Source: an uncultured Sphingobacteriaceae bacterium (GTDB lineage: Bacteria > Bacteroidota > Bacteroidia > Sphingobacteriales > Sphingobacteriaceae). Taken from it: a stretch of 64,000 nt of DNA. This document shows positions 39,265 through 48,425 of this stretch, in pieces. The notes beneath the pieces are model-generated. The model searched no databases and had not been told where the DNA came from. It saw nothing but the letters and a program-made list of their open reading frames with translations. A program made the position numbers and the translations under genes. The stretch's first letter is position 1; the number at the start of each line of letters is the position of its first letter. The stretch covers positions 1 to 64,000 of the forward strand of contig CAMPKC010000005.1 of the NCBI GenBank assembly GCA_946887045.1, in the 5' to 3' direction.

Positions 39265-40035
39265 TTATTTATTTTTTATATAAATATGTCTAATCCCTTT
39301 ATTTCCGGTTTCGCGCTCATCAACATCAATGGTTGAAATTGAGCGCATCAAGGGTGTCAGTTTCATGAATCCAAAATTACGCGGATCGAAGTCGGGTTGC
39401 TTTTTCATAATAAGACTGCCAACATCGGCCAGATAAGCCCATCCACTCTCGTCGGCAACATCGTTTATCGTGCTTGATATAAGCCGCATTGTTGCTTTAT
39501 CCAGATTTGGTTCTTTGGCCGGTGCTTTCTGACGAACATTCTTTTTTACCGGTTGTCCTTCCGCTTTACCCTCTTCAGATTCCTTTTCTTTTTCACCACC
39601 TAAGATTTCTATATAAATAAACCTGTCGCAGGCCACTATAAATGGATTAAGTGTTTTTTTCTGCCCAATACCGATTACTGTCATCCCCGCCTCCCGCAGC
39701 CGTGTGGCAAGACGCGTAAAATCACTATCGCTGGAGATAATACAGAATCCATCCACCTTACCAGAATATAGAATATCCATTGCATCAATAATCATGGCTG
39801 AGTCTGTGGCGTTTTTGCCGGTCGAATAACTGTATTGCTGAATCGGCGTGATGGCATGCTCCAACAACACGGATTTCCAGCCGGATACTGTAGGTTTGGT
39901 CCAATCGGCATAAATCCTTTTGGTCGTCGGATTACCATACTTGGCAATCTCTTCCAAAATGCCTTTAATATTGGAATAGGGAACATTATCGGCATCAATT
40001 AAAACAGCGAGGCGAAGATCGGTTGAGTGTCGCAT
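39265..40035 (-). CDS. NYN-domain protein with C-terminal OST-HTH/LOTUS-like domain
   Basis: 256 residues. The N-terminal NYN (PIN-like) nuclease domain (about 8-145) keeps the metal-binding acidic residues in VLIDADNVPY, TDSAMIIDAMD and ISSDSDFTRLA. A charged linker (about 148-180) leads to a domain (about 182-255) resembling OST-HTH/LOTUS, an RNA-binding winged helix. Such proteins are thought to act on RNA; the target here is unknown. The architecture is widespread in bacteria as LabA/DUF88-like proteins. Confidence 0.86.
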   Translation of the reverse strand: MRHSTDLRLAVLIDADNVPYSNIKGILEEIAKYGNPTTKRIYADWTKPTVSGWKSVLLEHAITPIQQYSYSTGKNATDSAMIIDAMDILYSGKVDGFCIISSDSDFTRLATRLREAGMTVIGIGQKKTLNPFIVACDRFIYIEILGGEKEKESEEGKAEGQPVKKNVRQKAPAKEPNLDKATMRLISSTINDVADESGWAYLADVGSLIMKKQPDFDPRNFGFMKLTPLMRSISTIDVDERETGNKGIRHIYIKNK

Positions 40036-40195
40036 TTGAAGTAGGGATTTTTACGAAGTTAGTTTTTTTAGGTGAGAAGACCAGGTGTACCCATGGTAAC
40101 AAATGCGCAATCTACTCCCACATTTGTCGCGAACAACCCTCTCTGCCGCCACAAAAGAATCCCATCTTTGTTATAGACATGAAAACCACCTTATT

Positions 40196-40651
40196 ATGCA
40201 AAAGATAACTCCATTTTTATGGTTCGAAAGCCAGGCCGAAGAAGCGGCGAAATTTTATACTTCCATTTTTAAAGACTCGGAAATATCGAGCACCATGCCG
40301 GGACCCGGACAATCGGTTATGGGCGTAACATTCCGAATTAATGGACAGGAGTTAATTGCCTTTAACGGTGGACCACATTTCAAGCTTACAGAAGCAATTT
40401 CCTTATTTGTGAATTGCGAAACTCAGGAAGAAATTGACGAATTATGGGAAAAGCTTTCGACGGGCGGACAGAAAAGCCGATGTGGATGGCTAAAAGATAA
40501 ATTCGGATTGTCGTGGCAAATCATCCCCCCTATTTTGGGAGAAATGATGCAAGATAAGGATCGTGCTAAAGCAGACCGGGTTATACAAGCTATGCTTAAA
40601 ATGGACAAAATAGACATCGCTCTACTAAATCAGGCGTATCAGGAGCAATAA
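40196..40651 (+). CDS. VOC family (PhnB/glyoxalase-like) protein
   Basis: I choose ATG at 40196 (151 residues, [18 protein letters not shown]); the frame is open further upstream but that part is not conserved-looking. The sequence has the 3-demethylubiquinone-9-methyltransferase/PhnB-like pattern: [25 protein letters not shown] and [14 protein letters not shown] proteins are metal-dependent enzymes or resistance/binding proteins; catalytic role unknown. It precedes an SRPBCC gene by 54 bases, a frequent pairing. Confidence 0.88.
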   Translation: MQKITPFLWFESQAEEAAKFYTSIFKDSEISSTMPGPGQSVMGVTFRINGQELIAFNGGPHFKLTEAISLFVNCETQEEIDELWEKLSTGGQKSRCGWLKDKFGLSWQIIPPILGEMMQDKDRAKADRVIQAMLKMDKIDIALLNQAYQEQ

Positions 40652-40705
40652 TTAAATACTCCGCAAAAGCAGATACAGAACTAAAATTTTAATAAATCTA
40701 ACATC

Positions 40706-41158
40706 ATGGAAAAGCAAGCATTCAACATTACAATCAGGGCAACACCAGCAGAAGTTTGGAATACCCTTTTCGGAGAAACGACTTATCCTTTGTGGACAGC
40801 ACCTTTCGCCGAAGGATCAAGTGTAGAAACAGATTGGAAAGAAGGCAGTAAAGCCCTGTTCCTTGACGGAAAAGGTCAGGGTATGGTTTCGATGATTGCA
40901 AAAAGCATTCCCAATGAATATATGTCGATCAGGCATTTGGGATTTTACAAAGATGGCGTTGAGGATATGGACAGTGAAGAGGTTAAAAAGTGGGCAGGTG
41001 CAATGGAAAACTACACGCTTAAGCCCTCGAACGGAAATACAGAATTACTTATTGACATGGATATTTCGGAGGACTACAAGGATTATTTTAACAGTACCTG
41101 GCCCAAGGCATTGGAAAAGGTGAAGGAGCTTGCGGAAAAGCAGCACGAAACAGTGTAA
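40706..41158 (+). CDS. SRPBCC domain protein
   Basis: 150 residues of the START/AHSA1 fold: ITIRATPAEVWNTLFG at the N-terminus, a W-x-x-G-S-K-A-L-F-L-D-G core and a C-terminal helix (WPKALEKVKELAEK). Probably cotranscribed with the VOC gene. Ligand and role unknown. A terminator follows directly. Confidence 0.85.
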   Translation: MEKQAFNITIRATPAEVWNTLFGETTYPLWTAPFAEGSSVETDWKEGSKALFLDGKGQGMVSMIAKSIPNEYMSIRHLGFYKDGVEDMDSEEVKKWAGAMENYTLKPSNGNTELLIDMDISEDYKDYFNSTWPKALEKVKELAEKQHETV

Positions 41159-41171
41159 TAGATAAGAAATT

Positions 41172-41206
41172 AAAGGCAGGCAACACTCGAAATGCTGTCT
41201 GCCTTT
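41172..41206. terminator. Terminator between convergent SRPBCC and Gfo/Idh/MocA genes
   Basis: AAAGGCAG (41172-41179) pairs with CTGCCTTT (41199-41206), followed by TT on the plus strand and preceded by A-rich sequence, so it can act in both directions. It lies 6-14 bases from both stop codons. Confidence 0.8.
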
Positions 41207-41211
41207 TTAGC

Positions 41212-42609
41212 TTAGACCTTAGGCATAGATACCTTCATTACTTTTCCTCGTTTACGGCTTTCTTCTGCCATAAAACCCATAATATGACTCTCTATCGAGT
41301 CGTCGATGGTGGATGTTAGCAAAGCTGGATTCTGTTGCGCAACCGCCTGCACAAAATCTCTTGCCAATAACCAGTCGCCACCGCCGTGTCCGCTGTTCTT
41401 ATATCCGTCTACGTCTTGCGCTTTTGGGACAAACTTCACCTCTTTTCGTGTTCTGAAATCGGTTACTGCCAATTCTTTCATATCGCCAACCATATCACCC
41501 ATCGATCCCATAACCCGGGTACGGCGCCCGTGGTAAGATGTGAAAGCTTCCATAGAGAAATTTGCCGTAACATTATCGCCAAACATGATGCTGGTGATAT
41601 AATGATCCGGCTGATCATTTTCCATACGATAAACACAACGACCATAATTGCTTGTTTTCAACTGATCCATAATCGCCCCTGCATGTTTACTTTTATCTTC
41701 CGGAAGGTCAAATACGGATGTCCGGGCTCGTCTGTCATGGTACTCTTTAATAGCAGAATACGGACACTCCCTCTCAACCGCGCAACCATCCGTACAACGG
41801 GCGGCACTTCCTTGCGGAGCATTTTCTTTTTTAAACCATTTAAGGTCGCCCATGGCCACAATTTGCCTTGCCGGTTTATTAATTACCCATTTAATAATAT
41901 CAAGATCGTGGCATGATTTCGCCAGAATGATCGGGGTTGTTTCTTTCGAATTATGCCAGTTCCCCCGCACATAAGAATGTGCCATATGAGTATGCTCGAT
42001 AGGCTCAAAATGCTGAACACTTATAACTTCACCGATAGCACCCTGGGCAATCAATTCCCGCATTTTGACAAAATATGGGGCATATCGTAAAACATGGCAT
42101 ACGGCCACTATTCTATTATTTTTCTTCGCTAAAGTTAAGATGTCCCGGCATTCCTTTTCTGTTGGTGCAATAGGCTTCTCTAAAAGAACATCATAGCCCA
42201 TAGCCAGTGCTTTCATGCAAGGTTCAAAATGCAAATTATCGGGTGTGGCAATAATAACTGCATCTGCGAACTTCGGCCGTTTGAACACTTCTTCCCAGGA
42301 GTTGAACCGTTTATCATTTTCTATCGCATGTTTTTTTGCATGCCGATCATTTCTAAAGGCAATGGGCTCTGCCACTCCCACTATTTTAAGTTGATCAGGA
42401 AACTTTGCCGCGAAATTACCATATACCGTGCCCCTGTTACCGGCACCTATGCTAATAGCTGTAACGGGTTTTGACAATGGTTTATGTAATGGGTTTAGAG
42501 GCAACTTATATGCATACGTGTTTTCTGCTATATTGGCAAGAGTTTCTGTACTGATTACCGCAGCGCCAAGACTTAAACCAACTGCTTTTAGTAAATTTCT
42601 TCTGTTCAT
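41212..42609 (-). CDS. Gfo/Idh/MocA family oxidoreductase with Tat-like signal
   Basis: 465 residues. A twin-arginine-like leader (MNRRNLLKAVGLSLGAAVIS) suggests export in folded form. The Rossmann motif AISIGAGNRGTVYG binds NAD(P), LLEKP with a lysine-proline dyad is the usual catalytic segment, and HGGGDW lies near the C-terminus. Related exported proteins include GH109-type enzymes and sugar dehydrogenases, but substrate cannot be assigned. It is the last gene of the minus-strand run that contains glpT and glpQ, 35 bases after the SGNH gene. Its link to glycerol phosphate is not obvious. Confidence 0.88.
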   Translation of the reverse strand: MNRRNLLKAVGLSLGAAVISTETLANIAENTYAYKLPLNPLHKPLSKPVTAISIGAGNRGTVYGNFAAKFPDQLKIVGVAEPIAFRNDRHAKKHAIENDKRFNSWEEVFKRPKFADAVIIATPDNLHFEPCMKALAMGYDVLLEKPIAPTEKECRDILTLAKKNNRIVAVCHVLRYAPYFVKMRELIAQGAIGEVISVQHFEPIEHTHMAHSYVRGNWHNSKETTPIILAKSCHDLDIIKWVINKPARQIVAMGDLKWFKKENAPQGSAARCTDGCAVERECPYSAIKEYHDRRARTSVFDLPEDKSKHAGAIMDQLKTSNYGRCVYRMENDQPDHYITSIMFGDNVTANFSMEAFTSYHGRRTRVMGSMGDMVGDMKELAVTDFRTRKEVKFVPKAQDVDGYKNSGHGGGDWLLARDFVQAVAQQNPALLTSTIDDSIESHIMGFMAEESRKRGKVMKVSMPKV

Positions 42610-42644
42610 ATGAGTAGGATAGTTTTCTGACCGGGGAGCTTAAT

Positions 42645-43334
42645 TTACTTCAGATAGCCGTTACCTTTTAAAACATCAGACCACTTTTTATATCCTGAAG
42701 CATTTAGATGCAGGCCATCATGGGTATAAGCTTTCTCAAGATTATTTTCCTTATCCAAAAAAACAGGATATAGATCAATCAAGATGACCTTCTCCCTATT
42801 TGCTAATTCTTTCAAAGCTTTATTGATCCATAAAATGTGATCCTCTTTATTGTAATGGTTTTTGAATTTCCCGAAGGAACTATTCGTAGGAAGTAGTGTC
42901 TGAAAATAAATCTTTGTTGATGGCGATCCTTTCTTTATTCGGCTAATAATCCTCTGATAATTCTGAAGGATCACAGAGTCTGGTATATTTCTGGAAATAT
43001 CATTTATTCCAATCAATACAAAAACCTTTGCAGGCTGCCCCTCTATTACCTCATCAAGGCGTTCGAGTACACCAAAAGTAATATCGCCAGAAATGCCCCG
43101 GTTTTTTACATTAGGCATCTCTAACAGCTCATTCCAATCTGTGCCAGCTGTAATGCTGTTACCTAGAAAAATGATGTCTTTTTTAGAATCTTTATAGGCT
43201 CTAAACTGATCAACCTTCAATTGGTACGCTCCGGGTCTATAGGTGCTATCCCATTGAGTTGTTTGAGAGAATGACTCATAAGTGGTAAACCACAGACAAA
43301 CACAAGCAACGAGTTTATAAAATATATTGTTCAT
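42645..43334 (-). CDS. Exported SGNH/GDSL hydrolase
   Basis: 229 residues with a signal peptide (about 1-23). The SGNH blocks are readable: IFLGNSITAG (catalytic Ser in block I), a Gly in GISGDIT (block II), IGINDIS (block III, Asn) and DGLHLNASGY (catalytic Asp and His, block V). The family includes esterases and lysophospholipase/acetylhydrolases. In this operon, with glpT six bases upstream and GlpQ and a PLD-like protein beyond, removal of acyl or acetyl groups from a glycerolipid-type substrate is plausible but unproven. Confidence 0.88.
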   Translation of the reverse strand: MNNIFYKLVACVCLWFTTYESFSQTTQWDSTYRPGAYQLKVDQFRAYKDSKKDIIFLGNSITAGTDWNELLEMPNVKNRGISGDITFGVLERLDEVIEGQPAKVFVLIGINDISRNIPDSVILQNYQRIISRIKKGSPSTKIYFQTLLPTNSSFGKFKNHYNKEDHILWINKALKELANREKVILIDLYPVFLDKENNLEKAYTHDGLHLNASGYKKWSDVLKGNGYLK

Positions 43335-43340
43335 ATCGTA

Positions 43341-44717
43341 TTAGTTAACATCTACTTTTACAGTAATTGGTTCAACAGGTAAATTTTGGGGTGACAGATG
43401 GAGCTTCTCTCTATTCCAGGTAAGCGCAGTAAAAAACATGGCGAGCAAACAAGCAGCTATGAGAACCATGAATCCTCCGTCCCAACCTGAATAATCAACT
43501 ACATAACCCATTGCTATATTTGCGAACAATGCACCGCCCATATAACCGAATAGTCCGGTGAGACCTGCAGCAGTTCCGGCCGCCTTTTTGGGCACAAGAT
43601 CGAGAGCCTGCACTCCGATAAGCATTACCGGACCGTAAATCAAAAAGCCGATAGCAATCAAAGCAATATTATCAATAGCAATATTACCGGCCGGATTTTT
43701 CCAATAAACAATAACCGCTACCAATACCAACACCATGTAAATGATTGTAGCCGGGGCACGACGACCATTAAAAACTTTATCGCTAATCCAACCGCATAAA
43801 AGAGTTCCGGGAATGCCAGCATACTCATATGCGAAATAAGCCCATCCTGTTTCCTTCACAGAAAAACCTTTAGCTTCTTCCAGGTATGTAGGGGCCCAAT
43901 CCAGAATTCCGTATCGCACCAGGTACACAAAAGCATTGGCAAAAGCTATATACCAAAGAATTCTGTTTGTAAGCACATAGTCAAAGAAAATTTGCCTGGC
44001 TGTCAGTTCCTTCTCCTGTTCGTGCGAATAATTAACAGGATAATCATTTTTGTATTCTTCAATTGGAGGCAAACCGCATGATTGCGGGGTATCCCTGATT
44101 AGCAGATAAGCCATCAATGCAAAGAAGAGAGCAACTAGTCCATGGAAATAGAACTTGCTTTGCCAGTCGCCAAAAATCGCGATAGCAAGGATAGCAATAG
44201 GCCCAACTAAACCTCCTCCAACATTATGCGCCACATTCCATATCGACATTCTGGTGCCACGTTCTTTGATGGAGAACCAGTGCACCATTACTCTGCCACA
44301 TGGGGGCCAGCCCATTCCCTGAAACCATCCGTTAAGGAAAAGAAGTGCAAACATAACCGCTATAGAACTGGTCGCAAACGGGATCACTCCCATAAGAATC
44401 ATGGTAAAGGCCGAAAGCAATAAGCCAATACTTAAAAAGTTGCGTGCGTTACTCCGGTCAGAAACATTCCCCATTAAAAACTTACTTAGTCCGTAAGCAA
44501 TAGACACACCAGATAAGGCCAAACCCAACTCACCTTTCGAATACCCCTGAGCTATTAAATCGGGCATAACCAATGAAAAGTTTTTCCGAACCAGGTAGTA
44601 TCCGGCATACCCTAAAAATATCCCTAGAAACACCTTCCATCTCAATCGTTTGTATTCGGGATCTATTCGATCTAAAGGCTGTCGATCTTTATGCGGTGCG
44701 GGTGGAAATAAACTCAT
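43341..44717 (-). CDS. glpT: Glycerol-3-phosphate transporter (OPA family MFS)
   Basis: 458 residues with 12 predicted membrane helices. [19 protein letters not shown] near residue 35 and [19 protein letters not shown] near 130 are strong organophosphate:phosphate antiporter motifs, and the arginines that bind phosphate in GlpT are present in these segments. GlpT imports sn-glycerol-3-phosphate in exchange for phosphate. Its neighbour GlpQ would provide the substrate and GlpD (57172-58788) would use it. UhpT-type specificity cannot be excluded by eye. Confidence 0.88.
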   Translation of the reverse strand: MSLFPPAPHKDRQPLDRIDPEYKRLRWKVFLGIFLGYAGYYLVRKNFSLVMPDLIAQGYSKGELGLALSGVSIAYGLSKFLMGNVSDRSNARNFLSIGLLLSAFTMILMGVIPFATSSIAVMFALLFLNGWFQGMGWPPCGRVMVHWFSIKERGTRMSIWNVAHNVGGGLVGPIAILAIAIFGDWQSKFYFHGLVALFFALMAYLLIRDTPQSCGLPPIEEYKNDYPVNYSHEQEKELTARQIFFDYVLTNRILWYIAFANAFVYLVRYGILDWAPTYLEEAKGFSVKETGWAYFAYEYAGIPGTLLCGWISDKVFNGRRAPATIIYMVLVLVAVIVYWKNPAGNIAIDNIALIAIGFLIYGPVMLIGVQALDLVPKKAAGTAAGLTGLFGYMGGALFANIAMGYVVDYSGWDGGFMVLIAACLLAMFFTALTWNREKLHLSPQNLPVEPITVKVDVN

Positions 44718-44770
44718 ATATTTCTTTGCGGTTTAAATATTAAATGAATGCTTTTCAGTAGATATTAAGG

Positions 44771-45667
44771 TTAAAAAAGACTTGGGTAATCAGATATTAA
44801 TCCATCCACGCCAAGTGCTTTTAACTGATGAATTTCTTCTTTGCTATTAACTGTCCAGGGAATCACTTTGATGTTTTTTTGGTGACATTGCTTTACCAGT
44901 TCGGCTGTTACCATTTTATAATTTGGGCTATAGACATGGGGAATAAAACCCAGTTTCTGAAGATTTTCTTCCAGAGTCCCTTTATCTACCAGATAAGAGG
45001 TTTTCACCACGGGATACTTTTTATTCACAACATTTAACGTTCGAGGATCGAAAGATTGGATAATAACCCAGGACGAAATTTTCTTACTTTCGATTACATC
45101 CATCAATAATTTAACGAATTCCTCTGGTTTTGGATGCAGAAGGTTGTCGCCGGCGAGGATTGATTTAGTTTCTATGTTGTAAAAGACCTGAGCTTTGTTA
45201 TTCTCTTTAAGATATGCTTGTACAGAATCTATCAGTGCAGAAAGAAGTGGAATAAAAGCTTTTTGTTTCTTTTGCTGAGGAAACTTATCATAATACAGCG
45301 ACCCGACATCGAACTTTTTTAAGTCTTCATAAGTCATCTTATAAAGAGGATATTTTTGAGAATCTTTTTTAGGGATTTCCTTTCCTTCTGCGTCCAGACT
45401 AAACAAGGGATTTATGTAATGATCATGAGCCAACACCACTTGTTTATCTGCTGTGATATGCGCATCCATTTCTATGGTGGTAACCCCCAAATCTATAGCT
45501 TTATACATGGCTGGAATAGTATTCTCCGGCATTAAGCCACGGGCACCACGATGCCCTTCTGTATCAAATGCAGGAAGCGGCTGAGCTTTCATTAAGGTCT
45601 GCTGTGTGCTTTTACATCCCGAATTGAACACTAAAACAGCTACAGCAAAAACTAAAAACTTCTTCAT
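44771..45667 (-). CDS. glpQ: Glycerophosphodiester phosphodiesterase lipoprotein
   Basis: 298 residues; lipobox ending in Cys18 (FNSGC) places it in the periplasm or outer membrane. The GDPD motifs are present: EGHRGARGLMPENTIPAM, then EMDAHITADKQVVLAHD with metal and catalytic His/Glu/Asp residues, and PWTVNS near the C-terminus. It hydrolyses glycerophosphodiesters to glycerol-3-phosphate and an alcohol. It lies between the calcineurin-like phosphoesterase (29 bases upstream) and glpT (53 bases downstream), so its product can be taken up at once. Confidence 0.93.
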   Translation of the reverse strand: MKKFLVFAVAVLVFNSGCKSTQQTLMKAQPLPAFDTEGHRGARGLMPENTIPAMYKAIDLGVTTIEMDAHITADKQVVLAHDHYINPLFSLDAEGKEIPKKDSQKYPLYKMTYEDLKKFDVGSLYYDKFPQQKKQKAFIPLLSALIDSVQAYLKENNKAQVFYNIETKSILAGDNLLHPKPEEFVKLLMDVIESKKISSWVIIQSFDPRTLNVVNKKYPVVKTSYLVDKGTLEENLQKLGFIPHVYSPNYKMVTAELVKQCHQKNIKVIPWTVNSKEEIHQLKALGVDGLISDYPSLF

Positions 45668-45696
45668 CTATTCTCTTTATCTATAATTAATACTCT

Positions 45697-47109
45697 TTAA
45701 ACCGAAGCAGCTTTTTCAAACTTGTTTCCAAAGCGGTCTGTTACTTTAACCTTAACACTTCTTACCGCGACACCAAAATGCGACACAAATAAATGATCTG
45801 TTCTGGTAGGTTCAGCAAAAGAACGGCGCTTGGGCATGTTTTCGCCTTTGTATAGCTTAACTGCCAAAGGATCGTAACCCATCTGCCGCTCTAATTCTCC
45901 CATAAACTTTTCGTCTGCCCACCACTCTACCTTCCATTCCGGATCCCAGTTCCAGACATTTACAATCATCCTTTTCTGATTAGTAAGTTCTTGTATATCT
46001 ATGCTCAATTGATGATCTTTCTCCAGACCTGTAGATTTATAATACCACTTTAGTTCGGTTCCATCCACCTCATATACTCCATAGCCATTCGGTGCACCAT
46101 CGCTGCAAATCGGACCAGTCCACCACGCACCGCAAACAGTGCCGTGATTATGCTCATAAATGCCCTCTTTAATTTCGTTTGTATTATAATGGGTATGTCC
46201 CGACATGATGTGAACATTTTTGAAAGGCTTTAAGATCGAATACAAAGCATCGTTATTTTTAACGTGATTATGAACAGGAATGTGCAGACTAACAACAATC
46301 AGGTTATTTTCAGGAACAAAGTCCAGATCTTTTTTTAACCAATCGAGTTGTTGCTGAGAAATATATCCGTCGTATGTTCTGTCCTTTCCCAAATATCTCA
46401 CATCATCCAGGACGACGTAGTGAGCCTTACCTCGATTGAAAGAATAGTAGGTGGGACCATAAATTGATTCGAATGTATTATCGGAAACCTCATCTCCTCC
46501 TTTGTTATAATCCATGTCGTGGTTTCCCAAAGCCTGAAAAAACGGAATTCCCATTTCTGCTACAGCTTTATTGTAAGATTTAAAAAGAGCATGATTATCC
46601 CACACTAAATCCCCAACTCCTATTCCATGAACTAATGCCCCTGCTCCCATTGATTTAACCAACTGCTGCACATCAGGAACTGATTGCGAAAGCATTAATT
46701 CTACATCTGCCTGATCCCTCACCTGGGGATCTGCCCAAATGATAAAGCTATGCTTGCTATCATCCCTGCTTAACTTAACCAATTCAAAATCAAGGCTACC
46801 AGGTTTACCTAATGGCTGATAATGTTTTGCTATTCCACTTTGTTCAGGAAATGCATAACCGGCCGGCACTGAAAGAAATACAAACCTAGCAGCTCCATTA
46901 TAAGGGAGTTCATAACGACCTTTAGAATTAGTTTGAACAACACTAAACCCATCAGATACGACTACCCCTTTTATGCCTTTCCTTTTGTATGTTACCCTGC
47001 CGGCTACTTTGATACCAGCGCCAAAAATCAGAGACGAGTATGAATCTAAACTAACGACTAATGCTGTCGATAATAAGCCAGCATTCTTTATAAAGGACCT
47101 TCTATTCAT
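45697..47109 (-). CDS. Calcineurin-like phosphoesterase with N- and C-terminal beta domains
   Basis: 470 residues with a Tat-like leader (MNRRSFIKNAGLLSTALVVS). An N-terminal carboxypeptidase-regulatory-like beta domain (about 35-110) is followed by the metallophosphatase core, with GDLVWD, GNHDMD, LHIPVH and SGHTHYN motifs binding two metals, and a C-terminal calcineurin-associated domain (about 330-465). The first metal motif reads ADPQ, not D-x-H, so that ligand differs. It is exported and stands with GlpQ and a PLD-like protein, which suggests attack on phosphate esters or diesters outside the cytoplasm. Substrate unknown. Confidence 0.88.
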   Translation of the reverse strand: MNRRSFIKNAGLLSTALVVSLDSYSSLIFGAGIKVAGRVTYKRKGIKGVVVSDGFSVVQTNSKGRYELPYNGAARFVFLSVPAGYAFPEQSGIAKHYQPLGKPGSLDFELVKLSRDDSKHSFIIWADPQVRDQADVELMLSQSVPDVQQLVKSMGAGALVHGIGVGDLVWDNHALFKSYNKAVAEMGIPFFQALGNHDMDYNKGGDEVSDNTFESIYGPTYYSFNRGKAHYVVLDDVRYLGKDRTYDGYISQQQLDWLKKDLDFVPENNLIVVSLHIPVHNHVKNNDALYSILKPFKNVHIMSGHTHYNTNEIKEGIYEHNHGTVCGAWWTGPICSDGAPNGYGVYEVDGTELKWYYKSTGLEKDHQLSIDIQELTNQKRMIVNVWNWDPEWKVEWWADEKFMGELERQMGYDPLAVKLYKGENMPKRRSFAEPTRTDHLFVSHFGVAVRSVKVKVTDRFGNKFEKAASV

Positions 47110-47126
47110 CCTGTTAACTTTTATAA

Positions 47127-48320
47127 TTATTTAACTAGACCGGGTAATTTCTTCATGTCATCATAAACCTTCATATAGGTACTGAAAAAGTCGTTATGAT
47201 TTTTCAATATCAGCAAGGCTTCATTGTTATACCGAAGTGCGTTTGTTGTAAAATTATGACTTCCGGTAACGAGAAGATCGCATTGCTCTCCTTTCCATTC
47301 CCCCCTGATCAGCATAAATTTCGAGTGTATATTGATTTTTACCTGATTGGAATAAGTAAGGTTATAAATTTTAACATAAGCTCCTTTTATTCGGAGGTTC
47401 TCTAATCCGTCCAGTATCTCCTGATCGGCTTTACTTTTTACAATGACTTCGATAGTTGCACCCTGAGCTAAAAGTTCGTCCAACTTTTGTACGATATTGA
47501 TACGGGAAGCAACCCAATCCGACATACCAATCCTGATCAATGCGGTGGTAGGCTCGGTGATAGCATCTAAGATTTCAATGATAATATCAGCTCCGTAAGT
47601 GGCACCATCTCTTCTTTTCGGAAAAAAGCAAGCAGTTAACCCTGTAACCGGATTGTCATACTCTTTGTAGTAATAATCTTTCATACCATTCTCAGCTTTG
47701 GCCTTCATATCATTCCAATAAGCAAGATAAGCGTCATACAATCCTTTTTGAGAAAGGATAACAACATCCTGAATCTTTTTTGTGTCGTCAACAGTGAAGT
47801 TATGAGAGGTTTGAAATATTACGTTTTCGACCTTTCCGCTCTTGGTTTCAAGCTGGGAGAACAGAACAAATTTATTGTGATTGATAGAGGATGTACCTGC
47901 ATCACTTTTAATAACAACAACCTCAGAACTCGAATTTATAAAGCTTCTGAGCTTTGAAATTGTGGGTGGGTTTTGCGCTATGGTTTCTTCACGACTCATA
48001 TCGATCATTAACCTTAATATCACACCCCGATCGCTTGCTCTTTTCAGGGCGTCTATCACTCCTGCATGATCAAACTCGAAGATACATAAAGACACAGAGG
48101 AACCCTGTGGAGCAGCATCAAGCATTGCTATTAAGCGATCCATTATTACCGGAGAAGCCAAACCGTTTCCCACTTTAGAAAGATCAGTAAAAAAGGCATC
48201 AGGAACCGGGGACTGTAAAGGAATAACTTGTGCTAACTTGTTTGCAGAGTCGTCAGGATTCTTCTTACAGGAAGCAATTATAAAAAAAAGCCCAACAAAG
48301 CAGTAAACGATTTTCTTCAT
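47127..48320 (-). CDS. Phospholipase D-like lipoprotein
   Basis: 397 residues with a lipobox (IIASC, Cys18). Two HKD motifs are visible, HNKFVLFS (about residue 148) and IHSKFMLIRG (about residue 333), each followed by the family's Gly/Ser-Ser/His-N segment (TSHNF and TGSHNF). The pair forms one active site that cleaves phosphodiesters. It opens the run PLD, calcineurin-like, GlpQ, GlpT, so it could release headgroups from phospholipids or cleave a phosphodiester polymer at the cell surface or in the periplasm. Specificity is not readable from the sequence. Confidence 0.87.
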   Translation of the reverse strand: MKKIVYCFVGLFFIIASCKKNPDDSANKLAQVIPLQSPVPDAFFTDLSKVGNGLASPVIMDRLIAMLDAAPQGSSVSLCIFEFDHAGVIDALKRASDRGVILRLMIDMSREETIAQNPPTISKLRSFINSSSEVVVIKSDAGTSSINHNKFVLFSQLETKSGKVENVIFQTSHNFTVDDTKKIQDVVILSQKGLYDAYLAYWNDMKAKAENGMKDYYYKEYDNPVTGLTACFFPKRRDGATYGADIIIEILDAITEPTTALIRIGMSDWVASRINIVQKLDELLAQGATIEVIVKSKADQEILDGLENLRIKGAYVKIYNLTYSNQVKINIHSKFMLIRGEWKGEQCDLLVTGSHNFTTNALRYNNEALLILKNHNDFFSTYMKVYDDMKKLPGLVK

Positions 48321-48365
48321 ACAATATGGTTAGCTCTCCCTTTATAATATTCTATCAAAAAAGAG

Positions 48366-48400
48366 CTGCATTAGCTTTCCCGATTGAAGAGCTAATGCAG
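48366..48400 (-). terminator. Terminator after the SusC-SusD-DUF5689 unit
   Basis: A perfect 11-bp stem (CTGCATTAGCT 48366-48376 with 48390-48400) is followed on the minus strand by CTCTTTTTT. It separates the SusCD unit from the PLD-like gene, so the downstream genes may have an own promoter or depend on read-through. Confidence 0.85.
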
Positions 48401-48425
48401 GTTAATGGTTAAATTGATACGCCTG

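Noticed and set aside
41386..41916. 176-codon open frame opposite the Gfo/Idh/MocA gene
   Set aside because: It is antisense to a clear gene, with a cysteine- and arginine-rich translation and no domain.
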